Source of the DNA: CAIVAT01 sp037133475
GTDB taxonomy: Bacteria; Bacteroidota; Bacteroidia; Bacteroidales; FEN-979
Assembly: GCA_037133475.1 (NCBI GenBank)
Contig: JBAXOB010000008.1
Coordinates: forward strand, 43,954-107,953
Reading direction: 5' to 3'
Length of the DNA: 64,000 bases
In this document: in pieces, positions 25,019 to 34,240 of the stretch
How the letters are laid out: each line of letters begins with the position of its first letter
How positions within the stretch are numbered: the first letter of the stretch is position 1
The notes under the pieces: generated by a model
Databases searched by the model: none
What the model was told of the DNA's origin: nothing
The model's input: only the letters and a program-made list of their open reading frames with translations
Program-made: the position numbers and the translations under genes

Positions 25019-26005
25019 CTACAACCGTTCATATTCGATTACCGGGTAGCCCTTTTCACCCTTGAGGTTATAAAAGCCGATGAAATGCAGTTTATAGATC
25101 ACGCCGGCCACGGTGCGGATAAGGTAACAGTTCTTGGTTCTAAGGGTGTAGGCGCCGGTTTTAAAGCTGTAATACTTCCAGTTGTAGCCGATGGCATCCA
25201 GGTTCTTTGAATAGGTCAGTTTCGTTGCAATATCCCGTGTAACGGCCGGGAAGGCATCCAGCGAATCCAGGGCCACCTCCATTCCCGAGCGGTTTGTCAA
25301 AACACCGGTGACCAGGTAGGGATAGGGTATGGTGCCGTCATACAACATGGTGGTATACTGGGTGAAAAGCAGGTCATAGTTGGTTACGGGAGGCTCAAAG
25401 TGTTCAACGGTACCTGTTTTCAGGCTGAACCACATATAATTAACCCGAGGGTCCCTGGTGACCGCAGCTGCCTGGCCGGCGCCGCCTTTTAACGGGCAAT
25501 AGCGGAAATAGAAGGTGCCGTTTTTCAAACTGTCGACGATGAGCTGGTAAAGACCCAGCGTATTTCCCAGTTCGTCCATCCCGCGGTTGACGACAAAAAC
25601 ATGTTTCGAGGAAACCGTATCTGACCCGGAGAGCCGGAACCATCGCCCGATGGCAACAGAATCGGGGTTCCCGTCGGATTTGTCAAACTTCCAGTTAACC
25701 CCGACGGTATCGTGCGCCTGTCCGAAGGTTACCTGGCCAAGGTCGGCAACTTTCATAAAATCACTGGTATTTAAAATGATATGCCATCCCTGGGCACTGC
25801 ATTCAAACCCAAGATCGGAGGCGGTTTTCACGTTGGAACTTATCACTTTGCCGGCGTCGAGGTTAAAATACAGCTGGTAGAGGTAGTTCTCCGTCATGGC
25901 TATCGTATCGCCCCGCGGGTGGGCGGTCAGCTGGGCATCCTTTTTAAAACAGGACTGCAGGGCAAGGGCTGCCAGCAGACAAACTATCACCAATGCTGTT
26001 CTCAT
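25019..26005 (-). CDS. HmuY-family lipoprotein
   Basis: A 328-residue protein with a lipoprotein signal (ALVIVCLLAALALQSC; Cys19). The body matches the HmuY haem-binding family: NYDLLFTQYTTMLYDGT, PYLVTGVLTN and a C-terminal block GYNWKYYSF followed by a conserved YLIRTVAG and a closing strand set. The T9SS-exported protein at 28236-29516 shares the FTxY...DGT.PYLVTGVL.N pattern. It is the last gene of a three-gene operon: its ATG overlaps the receptor stop by one base (TAATG). HmuY proteins take haem from host or environmental proteins; haem ligands cannot be identified by eye here. Confidence 0.82.
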   Translation of the reverse strand: MRTALVIVCLLAALALQSCFKKDAQLTAHPRGDTIAMTENYLYQLYFNLDAGKVISSNVKTASDLGFECSAQGWHIILNTSDFMKVADLGQVTFGQAHDTVGVNWKFDKSDGNPDSVAIGRWFRLSGSDTVSSKHVFVVNRGMDELGNTLGLYQLIVDSLKNGTFYFRYCPLKGGAGQAAAVTRDPRVNYMWFSLKTGTVEHFEPPVTNYDLLFTQYTTMLYDGTIPYPYLVTGVLTNRSGMEVALDSLDAFPAVTRDIATKLTYSKNLDAIGYNWKYYSFKTGAYTLRTKNCYLIRTVAGVIYKLHFIGFYNLKGEKGYPVIEYERL

Positions 26006-28233
26006 TATTTGTATTTATTGAATTGAAAGGAGATTTTCACGAAAACAGTCCTGCCCCATGTTATATAACTGCCATTGCCGCCGGAATGCGCCCCGCCCTG
26101 GCTTCCCGTCGTTGGAACGACCGTGTTGTTGAATATGTTTTTCACACCGGCAGCAAGACGGATCCGGTTATCCCAGAATCCCTTGCTGGCAGTGAAATCC
26201 ATCATGTTGTATGGATTCACCCATTGCCATAAAAGTTTCTTGGTATCGTAGATGAGCTGGGGCGCCGACCCTGAGTATTTATAATAAACTGACAAGGTAA
26301 CATCGGGTTTTATGAAGCGATAAGAGGGGCTGAAGGTCACCTCGGGAGCCCATTTAAACGTTTCGTACGGTAGCGCTGCATCGGGACTGCCCGTAACTCC
26401 GGTTTCAGAAAAACCGAGCTGCATCCTGAAGGAGGGATAGAGCGAATAGGAGCATCCTGCCTGGAGCCCTGCCGTTTTGTAACGGCTCACATTTTCATAC
26501 TGGTAGGTGATATTGCTGCCGGTCTGGGCAAGTTCAATCTTATTGGCAATGACATTATAGAACCCGGTCAGGTCGAACGACCAGGCCACTTTCCGTTCCT
26601 CTTTGGCAAAGTTGAGGTTAAAACTTACATTATTCGACTTTTCAGCCTGCAGGTCGGGATTACCGTGAACGTCATGGTTTACGTCAACAAATACCAGGTA
26701 GAGCTCTTTAATGTCGGGGGTGCGGAATCCCCGGGAATATGATACCCTTAAGTTTAGGCTCTGCACGATGGTCCATTTTGCACTCAGCGCATAAACCAGT
26801 GGGGCCGTGTACTTGGTGTTGTATATATACCTGATGCCGGGCTGTACCGAGAGGATACTAACCGGGTTCCAGGTCGTGCTTAAAAATGCGGCATAATCCC
26901 CTATCACCTTTTTCTTCCCAACCACATCCTGCCCGGTACCGGTTTCATTACTGAGATCAAATCCTGTCTGGTAGTTGAATTTCCTGTCGGGGTTGCTTTG
27001 TGCAAAGGTTCCGCGCGCCACGACCGACCGGATGACAGTGGTGTCGCGGGCCCAGGTTTCCTGCACGGGGTACTCTGTAAGCGTTGTCAGGTCTTTGAGG
27101 TAGGTGTCCCTGACACGATGATATACCGACCAGGAGGCCAGGAGATTCAGGAAGTGGTTTGCGGGCAGTTTGATCGCGCCATCCATCCTGCCCGAATAGC
27201 GGATGGTGGTAAATTTGTTGTCAAAGGCTGTCGGGTAATAGGGACTCAGGATCGATCCCTTATCCAGCAATAGTTCATTAAAATAGTCGCCGGCAAACTT
27301 AAGCTTCACCTTTTCCGTGGTGAACATATAGTAGCCATCCGCAAAATACTGTCTCCTGGGCTTGAAGGTAACATTGCGGGGATCATCGCCGGGAGCCTGG
27401 AAACCGCCAAAGAAGTTGCGACCGCCATCAATGGAAAAACTGTTCTTCTTATTATTGAATGAAACCGAGCCGTCAAAATTATACGCACCAACCGACTCCA
27501 GGTAGGAATTGGCGGTAACATTCAGCAGCGATGCCTTGTTTTCCTTTGTGATGATGTTGATCACACCGGCCAGTGCATTACTGCCGTATATGACCGACAT
27601 GGGGCCTTCGATGACCTCCACGTGATCGGTGTTATTCAGGTTGATCTGGTTCAGGTCAAAATTCCCGTTCATGCGGCCGATCAATGGAACACCGTCCTGA
27701 AGGAATTTGACATTTTCCCCCGACATGCCGAGCATCTTCAGGCTGGTGCCCAGCACCCCATCCTGCGTCACCCTCATGTTTGACTGGTTCTTGAGCAGGT
27801 CGGCCATATTGCCGGCAGCCTTTTGCTCGATCTGCCTTGCATTGATCACCTCGATCTTATAGATGGATTTATCGGCGCGTTCAGGGGTGTATTGCCCGGT
27901 AACGACTACTTCGTCCATATTTAAAACTTTAGGGACAAGCTGGATTTCAATCGACTGGCCGGGCTTTATCGTATCATTATAGGTGGAATAGCCCATATAA
28001 CTGATGGCTATCCTTGATGTTTCGCTGATATCATTTGAAACGCTTCCCTCGAGGGAGGTAAGACTGTATTTAGGCGAACCCGATTTCACCCCCTGGAAAC
28101 AGACGTGGGCGAAGGCAACAGGTTCATGGCTTTTCTGATCATAGACTTTGATAAAAGCCTTCTGGCCATAACCTAGTGTTACGGCCAGAAGACTGAAAAG
28201 TCCGAATAAAAGACAGGTTGGACCCCTTTTCAT
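26005..28233 (-). CDS. TonB-dependent receptor, probable haem uptake
   Basis: Outer-membrane receptor of 742 residues. It has a signal peptide (CLLFGLFSLLAVTLGYGQ), a short carboxypeptidase-regulatory-like domain (FIKVYDQKSHEPVAFAHV), a plug (about 100-235: NMADLLKNQSNMRVTQDG, VEVIEGPMSVIYGSNALAGVI) and a barrel with YSRGFRTPDIKELY near 510. The frame is open 17 codons upstream into the previous gene, but the ATG at 28233 gives a proper signal peptide and lies two bases after the HmuY-T9SS stop. Flanked on both sides by HmuY-family genes in the same transcript, so haem (or a related tetrapyrrole) is the likely substrate, as in Porphyromonas HmuR-HmuY. Confidence 0.87.
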   Translation of the reverse strand: MKRGPTCLLFGLFSLLAVTLGYGQKAFIKVYDQKSHEPVAFAHVCFQGVKSGSPKYSLTSLEGSVSNDISETSRIAISYMGYSTYNDTIKPGQSIEIQLVPKVLNMDEVVVTGQYTPERADKSIYKIEVINARQIEQKAAGNMADLLKNQSNMRVTQDGVLGTSLKMLGMSGENVKFLQDGVPLIGRMNGNFDLNQINLNNTDHVEVIEGPMSVIYGSNALAGVINIITKENKASLLNVTANSYLESVGAYNFDGSVSFNNKKNSFSIDGGRNFFGGFQAPGDDPRNVTFKPRRQYFADGYYMFTTEKVKLKFAGDYFNELLLDKGSILSPYYPTAFDNKFTTIRYSGRMDGAIKLPANHFLNLLASWSVYHRVRDTYLKDLTTLTEYPVQETWARDTTVIRSVVARGTFAQSNPDRKFNYQTGFDLSNETGTGQDVVGKKKVIGDYAAFLSTTWNPVSILSVQPGIRYIYNTKYTAPLVYALSAKWTIVQSLNLRVSYSRGFRTPDIKELYLVFVDVNHDVHGNPDLQAEKSNNVSFNLNFAKEERKVAWSFDLTGFYNVIANKIELAQTGSNITYQYENVSRYKTAGLQAGCSYSLYPSFRMQLGFSETGVTGSPDAALPYETFKWAPEVTFSPSYRFIKPDVTLSVYYKYSGSAPQLIYDTKKLLWQWVNPYNMMDFTASKGFWDNRIRLAAGVKNIFNNTVVPTTGSQGGAHSGGNGSYITWGRTVFVKISFQFNKYK

Positions 28234-28235
28234 GC

Positions 28236-29516
28236 TTAATGGGTGATAATTACTTTGGAAACCATTTTCGTTGCTGCGATACAAACGGTCACAAAGTACA
28301 CGCCGGGTTGCACCCCGGTAACATCCATCGAATAAGCATTAAGTCCACCGGTCAATTGTCCCGGACGATCTGCACGGAGTTGTCGGCCTGACAGATCTGT
28401 AAGAAAAAAAGAAAGTTCTTCACCGGCATTACCGGTTATATCGAGGTTGATCCTGCTGACGGCAGGATTTGGATAAAGATTCAGCACAACGTCATTCCTG
28501 CTGATGGAGGAGATGCCGGCACCGGCAACCTTTTCCACGTTGAATTTCACCTTACCGGTTGAACTCCCGGCATATGCTGTGAAAACCAGTTTGTATATGT
28601 CGCCCGACACTGGTTTGACAAAATAGATTGAGGAATCGACGACATGATAGACAAAATTATTCATATCGAAGACCTTCCAGTTCCAGCCGATGGAGGAACG
28701 GGTCGAGTCCCACTTTCCCAATCCGTAATCATTGTATGTGAGGGGCACCGGGTGGAAATTCTTGGTGCTGACCGTATCATTGCTCAGCACGCCGGTAACC
28801 AGGTATGGGGTGCCGTCGGGCTGGATGGACATATACCTGGTAAATAAGATATCCCAGCTTGATTTCGCCGGTTGAAAGGCGACGCGGGCATTGGTTTCAA
28901 GTGAATATCCCGAAAAATCGGTTGCCGTGAGGCCACTGATATCCTCACTGACGGTATGGTCGTTGGTTCCGTCAAGATTGGCATAACGGAACTTGTAAAT
29001 ATCAAGTGTCGAGAATTTTTTAATCATCCATAATTTCCTGAAACTCCCGTCGCGCAGTTTGATCACGAAGAGGGAATCGCCGTTCAGGTCGTGGGTAACA
29101 CCATTATAGACGGCCCAGCCGTAATCGGGATACGACTTTGCATTTCTTGAAAAGGCCCCGTTTTCCCAGTTTTCGGGGTCATTGTACATGGGTTTCCATG
29201 TGGAGATGCCCGCGGTATCCATGGTGGCCCAACCACTGGTATCGGCCTTCGGGTAGGTGTAGAGAACAACACCTGCCCCGTCGTTGGTGAGTATGGAGGA
29301 GCTACGCTTCATCGTACGAAAGGCTATGTCCCAGGTAGCATGGGAGCCGGTCTGGATGATCCCGTTTTTCAGGCTGTAATAAACCTCGTTGGCATAACCT
29401 GGCAACATGGAGATTGAATCTGATTTGACCGATGCCTGAACGCCAGTGGCGGAAAAAAGTGCAAAAAAACAAAGGGCCAGAGAACTGACAGATAAAATGG
29501 TACGAAGTTTATTCAT
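28236..29516 (-). CDS. HmuY-family protein with T9SS C-terminal sorting domain
   Basis: A 426-residue protein with a Sec signal peptide (ILSVSSLALCFFALFSATGVQA), an HmuY-like region with SWDILFTRYMSIQPDGTPY, TPYLVTGVLSND and IGWNWKVFDM, and a C-terminal type-A sorting domain (about 345-426: LNLYPNPAVSRINLDI ... GVYFVTVCIAA). The sorting domain would direct it through the type IX secretion system to the cell surface or outside. It is the first gene of the HmuY-TonB receptor-HmuY operon and is probably the outermost haem scavenger, while the lipoprotein at 25019 stays membrane-bound. The promoter was not identified. Confidence 0.86.
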   Translation of the reverse strand: MNKLRTILSVSSLALCFFALFSATGVQASVKSDSISMLPGYANEVYYSLKNGIIQTGSHATWDIAFRTMKRSSSILTNDGAGVVLYTYPKADTSGWATMDTAGISTWKPMYNDPENWENGAFSRNAKSYPDYGWAVYNGVTHDLNGDSLFVIKLRDGSFRKLWMIKKFSTLDIYKFRYANLDGTNDHTVSEDISGLTATDFSGYSLETNARVAFQPAKSSWDILFTRYMSIQPDGTPYLVTGVLSNDTVSTKNFHPVPLTYNDYGLGKWDSTRSSIGWNWKVFDMNNFVYHVVDSSIYFVKPVSGDIYKLVFTAYAGSSTGKVKFNVEKVAGAGISSISRNDVVLNLYPNPAVSRINLDITGNAGEELSFFLTDLSGRQLRADRPGQLTGGLNAYSMDVTGVQPGVYFVTVCIAATKMVSKVIITH

Positions 29517-29711
29517 GATGGATTTTATATTACTGGGTAAGTTAATGAAATTGTGAAAATGACATTGCCTGGGAATGGCTGAATGGTATCAGCGGATGCT
29601 GTTGGTTGCGAACCGGGTTGTAATCCGAGCCGGCAGGGCTGCGTTAAAACCTGATATGCGCAACACTTCGTGAGCTTTTCAACTCAGCGAACATCGCTTA
29701 CCAGCATGGAA

Positions 29712-30080
29712 CTATACGGTAGGGGGAGCCCTGAGACCGCAGGAGCTGGTCCTGACAGGATCGGGAACAATCGGGGCATAGCCGGAAATGCTGCAGCAGA
29801 TAACGCCGCAAACTATCCTGACGGTTTCAGTTGGGAAGATACCGTCGGCTCCCGAAAAATGATTTGGTGTTGAATGGTCGTTGCGTGAAAATTTCGAAAA
29901 GGAGACAAGTTTGGAATACTTCTCGATGTCGCGCTTATATCCGACAAATGTAGGGATAAGTGGTTTTCCCCAGATCTTGTACTGATGAAAATTAATCAGC
30001 GATCCAAGGCAGATGATGGCCACGGCAATGGCCTGGAGAAAGAGAAATCCAAATCTGGTGTTATGGTGCCGCCTTATCAT
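29712..30080 (-). CDS. Hypothetical small membrane protein
   Basis: A 122-codon frame starting at the ATG at 30080. The first part is convincing: a basic N-terminus (MIRRHHNTRF), one transmembrane segment (FGFLFLQAIAVAIICLGSLINF) and a polar stretch (KRDIEKYSKLVSFSKF). A TAATTTTG -7 element lies 25 bases upstream. The second half (after about residue 70) looks compositionally different and Cys/Pro-rich, so the frame may have been extended past an ancestral stop. The longer open frame to 30248 has no support. No family recognised. Confidence 0.5.
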   Translation of the reverse strand: MIRRHHNTRFGFLFLQAIAVAIICLGSLINFHQYKIWGKPLIPTFVGYKRDIEKYSKLVSFSKFSRNDHSTPNHFSGADGIFPTETVRIVCGVICCSISGYAPIVPDPVRTSSCGLRAPPTV

Positions 30081-30104
30081 CACTGATAAATTATTAACAA
30101 TGCG

Positions 30105-30112
30105 CAAAATTA
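30105..30112 (-). promoter_or_regulatory. -7 element ahead of the small membrane protein gene
   Basis: On the minus strand the bases read TAATTTTG, a full TAnnTTTG match, 24 bases before the ATG at 30080. No -33 element was found. It is the main reason to prefer the start at 30080. Confidence 0.4.
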
Positions 30113-30314
30113 CAAAATAATTTAATCCCCTGCCAGCATGCCAACATTTTTTAACATACTTTTTCAACAATTTGTTAATAAACCCCGTAAAACCGCACTG
30201 GATAAGGCTATAAAAAAATGGAACCCTCTGCGAAAACACAATTTCCACCTAGGATTCCAATTTTGTCCAGTCTTCCATATCAAGTCTGCAGCCGGATGGC
30301 GCATAAAACCTCCC

Positions 30315-31178
30315 TTAGCCCAGGTATGATTTCAGCAACTTGCTTCGGGAGCCATGTTTGAGGCGGCGTATTGCCTTTTCCTTGATCTGCCTCACCCTTT
30401 CGCGTGTAAGGCCGAACATCGAACCAATTTCATCCAGGGTATAACTATGGGCCACGCCGATACCATAAAACAGGTTGAGGATTTCCCGTTCCTTTTCAGC
30501 CAGCGATGATAACGATCGCTGTACCTCCTTGGCCAGCGATTCCCGGATAAGATTTTCATCGGTACCCGGGGTATCTTCATTGACAAAAATATCGACCATT
30601 TTGATCTCCTCGTCCTGGTCGATCGGGGCATCCATCGAAACGATACGGGTTGACATACGGATCGTTTCCGCAACCTTTTGTTCCGGGATTTCCAATTCAA
30701 TGGCAAGTTCATTCACCGAGGGCGGCCTTTCGAAGCGTTGCTCCAGCTTAATGGTCGCTTTCGACATCTTGCTCATGGAACCTACCTGGTTCAACGGCAG
30801 CCTGACGATCCTCGACTGTTCGGCCAGGGCCTGCAGGATCGATTGCCGGATCCACCACACCGCGTAGGAGATGAATTTAAAGCCACGCGTTTCGTCAAAT
30901 CGCCGGGCGGCTTTTATCAATCCCACATTCCCCTCATTGATGAGGTCGGGCAGGGTCAACCCCTGGTTCTGGTATTGCTTGGCAACCGACACCACAAAGC
31001 GCAGGTTGGCCTTGCACAGCTTTTCCAGTGCCGCCTGGTCGCCCGACTTGATCCGTTGAGCCAGCTGAACCTCTTCATCCGCCGATATCAGCTCCTCTTT
31101 GGCAATATCCGAAAGGTACCTGTCGAGCGATGCGGTTTCACGGTTCGTAATCGATTTTGATATTTTTAGTTGTCTCAT
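30315..31178 (-). CDS. rpoD: RNA polymerase primary sigma factor (RpoD/SigA type)
   Basis: A 287-residue group 1-like sigma factor of the compact Bacteroidota form. Region 1.2 is at the start (SLDRYLSDIAKEELIS). Region 2 follows with LRFVVSVAKQYQNQGL, LPDLINEGNVGLIKAARRF and YAVWWIRQSI (-10 recognition). Region 3 (SMSKMSKATIKLEQRF) and region 4.2 (YTLDEIGSMFGLTRERVRQIK) complete it. It lacks the long acidic region 1.1 of proteobacterial RpoD. Its start overlaps the end of the upstream HtrA protease gene by four bases (ATGA), so the two are translationally coupled. It would recognise the TTTG/TAnnTTTG promoters seen across the window. Confidence 0.93.
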   Translation of the reverse strand: MRQLKISKSITNRETASLDRYLSDIAKEELISADEEVQLAQRIKSGDQAALEKLCKANLRFVVSVAKQYQNQGLTLPDLINEGNVGLIKAARRFDETRGFKFISYAVWWIRQSILQALAEQSRIVRLPLNQVGSMSKMSKATIKLEQRFERPPSVNELAIELEIPEQKVAETIRMSTRIVSMDAPIDQDEEIKMVDIFVNEDTPGTDENLIRESLAKEVQRSLSSLAEKEREILNLFYGIGVAHSYTLDEIGSMFGLTRERVRQIKEKAIRRLKHGSRSKLLKSYLG

Positions 31179-32611
31179 AGTCCTATTCCGTAATAGGCCC
31201 TCAGACCATTGGGGTAAATCCCTTCAATCAGGATACCGCCCTGACGGTTTGTGAGCGCCTCTTTTAAATCCAGGGTTGTACGTATTGGTTTACGATCAAC
31301 CGATAACACGATAAATCCGGCACTGATCCCGGCATTTTTCAGCTTGCCGTTCTGGAGTGCTGTAATTTTAAATCCATAATCAATATTGAACTTCCTCTTT
31401 TCATTCAGGGTAACCGGTGAAAATGTGGCGCCCTGGTAATTCAACTTACTATCCCTGATACCGGCCACCTGCGACTCCTCGCTTTGCATGGTCAGCGCCA
31501 GTTCCGACTCCTTCCCGTCACGCATCACCGCCACCATTACCTTGTCACCCGGGTTTTTCTGCCCGATGATCTCCATCAGTTCTGCTTTCCCGTTAATATG
31601 GTTATTGTCAATCCTGACGATTACGTCACCCTGCCTGATTCCGGCAATGGCAGCAGGGCCTCCCTCAACCACGTCATCCACGTAAATCCCCCGTAAATCG
31701 GTAAACCCCTTTTCCTTGGCAAACTGGTCATCAATTTCACGATAGTAAACGCCCAGGTAGGCCCTCTGGATCTTCCCGAATTTCATAAAATCTTCCACAA
31801 CCTTCCTCACGATGTTCACCGGTATGGCGAAGGAATAGCCGGTATAATAACCCGTTCCCGAAGCAATGGCGGCATTGATGCCAATCAGCTCCCCGCGCGT
31901 GTTAACCAGCGCCCCCCCGCTGTTCCCGGGGTTGATGGCCGCATCGGTCTGGATAAATGATTCGATCGCGCCCTGCGAACCAAGAATGTTGATGTTGCGG
32001 GCCTTTGCACTCACGATTCCCGCAGTAACGGTGGAGGTCAGGTTAAAGGGGTTGCCGACTGCCAGCACCCACTCCCCTATCTTGACCTCATCGGAATTAC
32101 CGTAGGTTAAAAACGGCAGCCCCTTCTCCTCGATCCTGATCAGGGCGAGGTCGGTACTGGGATCGGTGCCGACAATGGTGGCCTTGTATTCCCGCTTGTC
32201 ATTCAGCGTTACCAGGATATCGGTTGCATCCTGTACAACATGGTTATTGGTAACTATGTACCCCTCCGGGGAGATGATCACCCCCGAACCCATGGCCGAG
32301 TATGGAGAAATATATTCATGTGGCTGCGGACGCTGGCCGAAATTGAAGAATTCAAAAAAATCATCATATACCATGCTCTTCTTCTGAAATTCTGATTTGA
32401 TATGCACCACCGCATGCACCGACACGGCTGCGGCCGCTTCAAAATCGGGCTGGTTAAAGGCAGCGCCAGGATTATAGCTTGCCTGCCTGACCGGGATACC
32501 CTCCGGGCGGGGTTGTAAATAATACTGTTTCTTTTCGAAGGCTTTATATAATCCCAGTGAAACAGCGCCGCCTATCATTGCAATTAAAAAAATCCCTGCA
32601 ATCCTTTTCAT
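31175..32611 (-). CDS. HtrA/DegP-type serine protease with two PDZ domains
   Basis: Envelope quality-control protease of 478 residues. It has an N-terminal signal or anchor segment (IAGIFLIAMIGGAVSLGLY) and a trypsin-like domain with catalytic triad His124 (TNNHVV), Asp154 (STDLALI) and Ser231 (GNSGGA). PDZ1 lies at about 270-370 (YLGVYYREID; AGIRQGDVIVRIDN) and a divergent PDZ2 at about 395-470 (GFIVLSVDRKPI). It is upstream of and overlaps rpoD, so it probably shares its transcript. The periplasm is the likely location. Whether it is functionally DegP, DegQ or DegS cannot be told; two PDZ domains favour DegP/DegQ. Confidence 0.93.
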   Translation of the reverse strand: MKRIAGIFLIAMIGGAVSLGLYKAFEKKQYYLQPRPEGIPVRQASYNPGAAFNQPDFEAAAAVSVHAVVHIKSEFQKKSMVYDDFFEFFNFGQRPQPHEYISPYSAMGSGVIISPEGYIVTNNHVVQDATDILVTLNDKREYKATIVGTDPSTDLALIRIEEKGLPFLTYGNSDEVKIGEWVLAVGNPFNLTSTVTAGIVSAKARNINILGSQGAIESFIQTDAAINPGNSGGALVNTRGELIGINAAIASGTGYYTGYSFAIPVNIVRKVVEDFMKFGKIQRAYLGVYYREIDDQFAKEKGFTDLRGIYVDDVVEGGPAAIAGIRQGDVIVRIDNNHINGKAELMEIIGQKNPGDKVMVAVMRDGKESELALTMQSEESQVAGIRDSKLNYQGATFSPVTLNEKRKFNIDYGFKITALQNGKLKNAGISAGFIVLSVDRKPIRTTLDLKEALTNRQGGILIEGIYPNGLRAYYGIGL

Positions 32612-32845
32612 TTTTCTTCTGTTTTTGTTTTAAACCAGGTTGATATTTGTTTTCCCGGAACATACCGGATTATTACTACAATAACGGCTATACATTTTTG
32701 ATATTTTCACCGCGCTTGTTAAATACTGTTAATCTCCTGTTAAAAAAACGTTAAAAAAAAAGATGTTTTCCAAATTACCTTTTACTCCTGTTTCCGATTA
32801 ACAGACAAATGATATTCTCTAAAAGTTGCATCAAAAACGAATCTT

Positions 32846-34090
32846 ATGAAAACCATCATGTTTTTAGTTTTTCTCATGCTCCCCTCCCCTTTTTTTTCCT
32901 CACACAGGGAGGAAAATTCTGTTTCAGGGAACTTCCCTGCTTTGATTCCGTTGCCTTTTAAGCGAAAATGGGTGCAAATGGAAAATGAATGCTACCACAC
33001 CTGCTTTATGCCCGAAACCCATCATTACTGCGGCCGGCAACAAGAGAGAAACGATCTCCTTCACCCTGGCTTTCAGCAGAAATATACAAGCGAAAACCGT
33101 GCCAATTTAGATTCAATAAAAATAAAAAGTCAAAATGTCAGCATTATTTTCTGGAATGTTGAAAACTTTTATGACCCGTATGATGACACGACGAAAATGG
33201 ATGATGAGTTTACACCGGCCGGGGCGAAACACTGGACCTGGTCGAAATTCAGTACCAAAATGAACCATATTGCAAAAACCCTGCTTGCGATCGGGAAATG
33301 GGAGGCGCCGGCCATCATCGGCCTCTGCGAGGTGGAAAACCGTTATGTACTCAACAAGCTGATCTATGAAACGCCCCTGAAACCATGGAAATACAGGTTC
33401 ATTCATCACGAATCTCCCGATCTGCGCGGTGTTGATGTTGCCCTGCTCTACCGTCCGGACAGGTTCAGGGTACTCGGCAGTCAACCGGTGGCGATCAGGT
33501 TCCCGTTTGACACGACTGCGCAGACCAGGGAGATCCTGATCGTCAAAGGTATCCTTTTTGGTATCGATACGCTGACCATCTTTGTCAACCACTGGCCATC
33601 CCGGCGGGGGGGAAACCTGGAATCGGCCCCGCGCCGGAATTTTGTCGCCGGCGTACTCAAACGGGAAGTTGACTCCGTTCAAGATGAAAAACCCTGTAAT
33701 ATCCTGATCATTGGCGATTTCAATGATGAACCTGAAGATGAAAGTCTCCGCCTCCATCTGCAGGCAGCCACGGATACCAATTCGTTTGACAAACATCAAT
33801 TGTTCAACCTGATGGGCATCAGGAACAGGAAACACCAGGAGGGAACGCTGAAGTACCGCGAACAGTGGAGTACGTTTGATCAGTTTATTGTTTCATGCAC
33901 ACTGTTAAAGGGATTGGCAGGCATTAAGGCAAGCCCGGGCAATGCCAGGGTGTTCCGCTCCACCTTCCTGCTGGAGGAGGACAACACCTATTTTGGCGAC
34001 AAACTCAACAGGAGCTATGTTGGGCCCAGGTATCACGGCGGGTTCAGTGATCATTTGCCCGTGGTGGTTGAGATTGTGCAGGTTAAATGA
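32846..34090 (+). CDS. Secreted endonuclease/exonuclease/phosphatase-family protein
   Basis: A 414-residue protein with a signal peptide (MKTIMFLVFLMLPSPFFSS) and, from about residue 95, an EEP-superfamily fold: SIIFWNVENFYDP, AIIGLCEVENRYVL (metal-binding Glu), GVDVALLYRP, FVNHWPSRRGG (catalytic His), IIGDFNDEP and a closing FSDHLPVVVEI (Asp-His pair). All the DNase I-like catalytic blocks are present. This Bacteroidota group is secreted and probably cleaves extracellular DNA or another phosphodiester. The stretch at residues 25-90 is poorly conserved-looking and contains scattered His and Cys. It is convergent with the AmrS gene. Confidence 0.88.
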   Translation: MKTIMFLVFLMLPSPFFSSHREENSVSGNFPALIPLPFKRKWVQMENECYHTCFMPETHHYCGRQQERNDLLHPGFQQKYTSENRANLDSIKIKSQNVSIIFWNVENFYDPYDDTTKMDDEFTPAGAKHWTWSKFSTKMNHIAKTLLAIGKWEAPAIIGLCEVENRYVLNKLIYETPLKPWKYRFIHHESPDLRGVDVALLYRPDRFRVLGSQPVAIRFPFDTTAQTREILIVKGILFGIDTLTIFVNHWPSRRGGNLESAPRRNFVAGVLKREVDSVQDEKPCNILIIGDFNDEPEDESLRLHLQAATDTNSFDKHQLFNLMGIRNRKHQEGTLKYREQWSTFDQFIVSCTLLKGLAGIKASPGNARVFRSTFLLEEDNTYFGDKLNRSYVGPRYHGGFSDHLPVVVEIVQVK

Positions 34091-34097
34091 AGGGGTA

Positions 34098-34150
34098 CCT
34101 GTTGGTGGACTTTTTCACCACAACAGGCACATTAGGGCACAATAGGGTAA
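34098..34150. repeat. Hairpin of the ACCACA/AGGCACA repeat family, possible terminator
   Basis: CCTGTTGGTGG and CCACAACAGG pair with one bulged G around a nine-base loop (34098-34127), followed by AGGCACA/AGGGCACAATAGGG words like those at 12399-12508. It lies seven bases after the nuclease stop, between convergent genes, so it could serve as a terminator, but the T run is in the loop and not after the stem. Confidence 0.45.
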
Positions 34151-34240
34151 ATAAACAGGCCTAGAAGCAGAGTTGGTGATAAAGTAAAAATTAAAAAGGC
34201 ACCAACACGCTGCTGCGTTTCAGTCACAAGGGGTATCATA

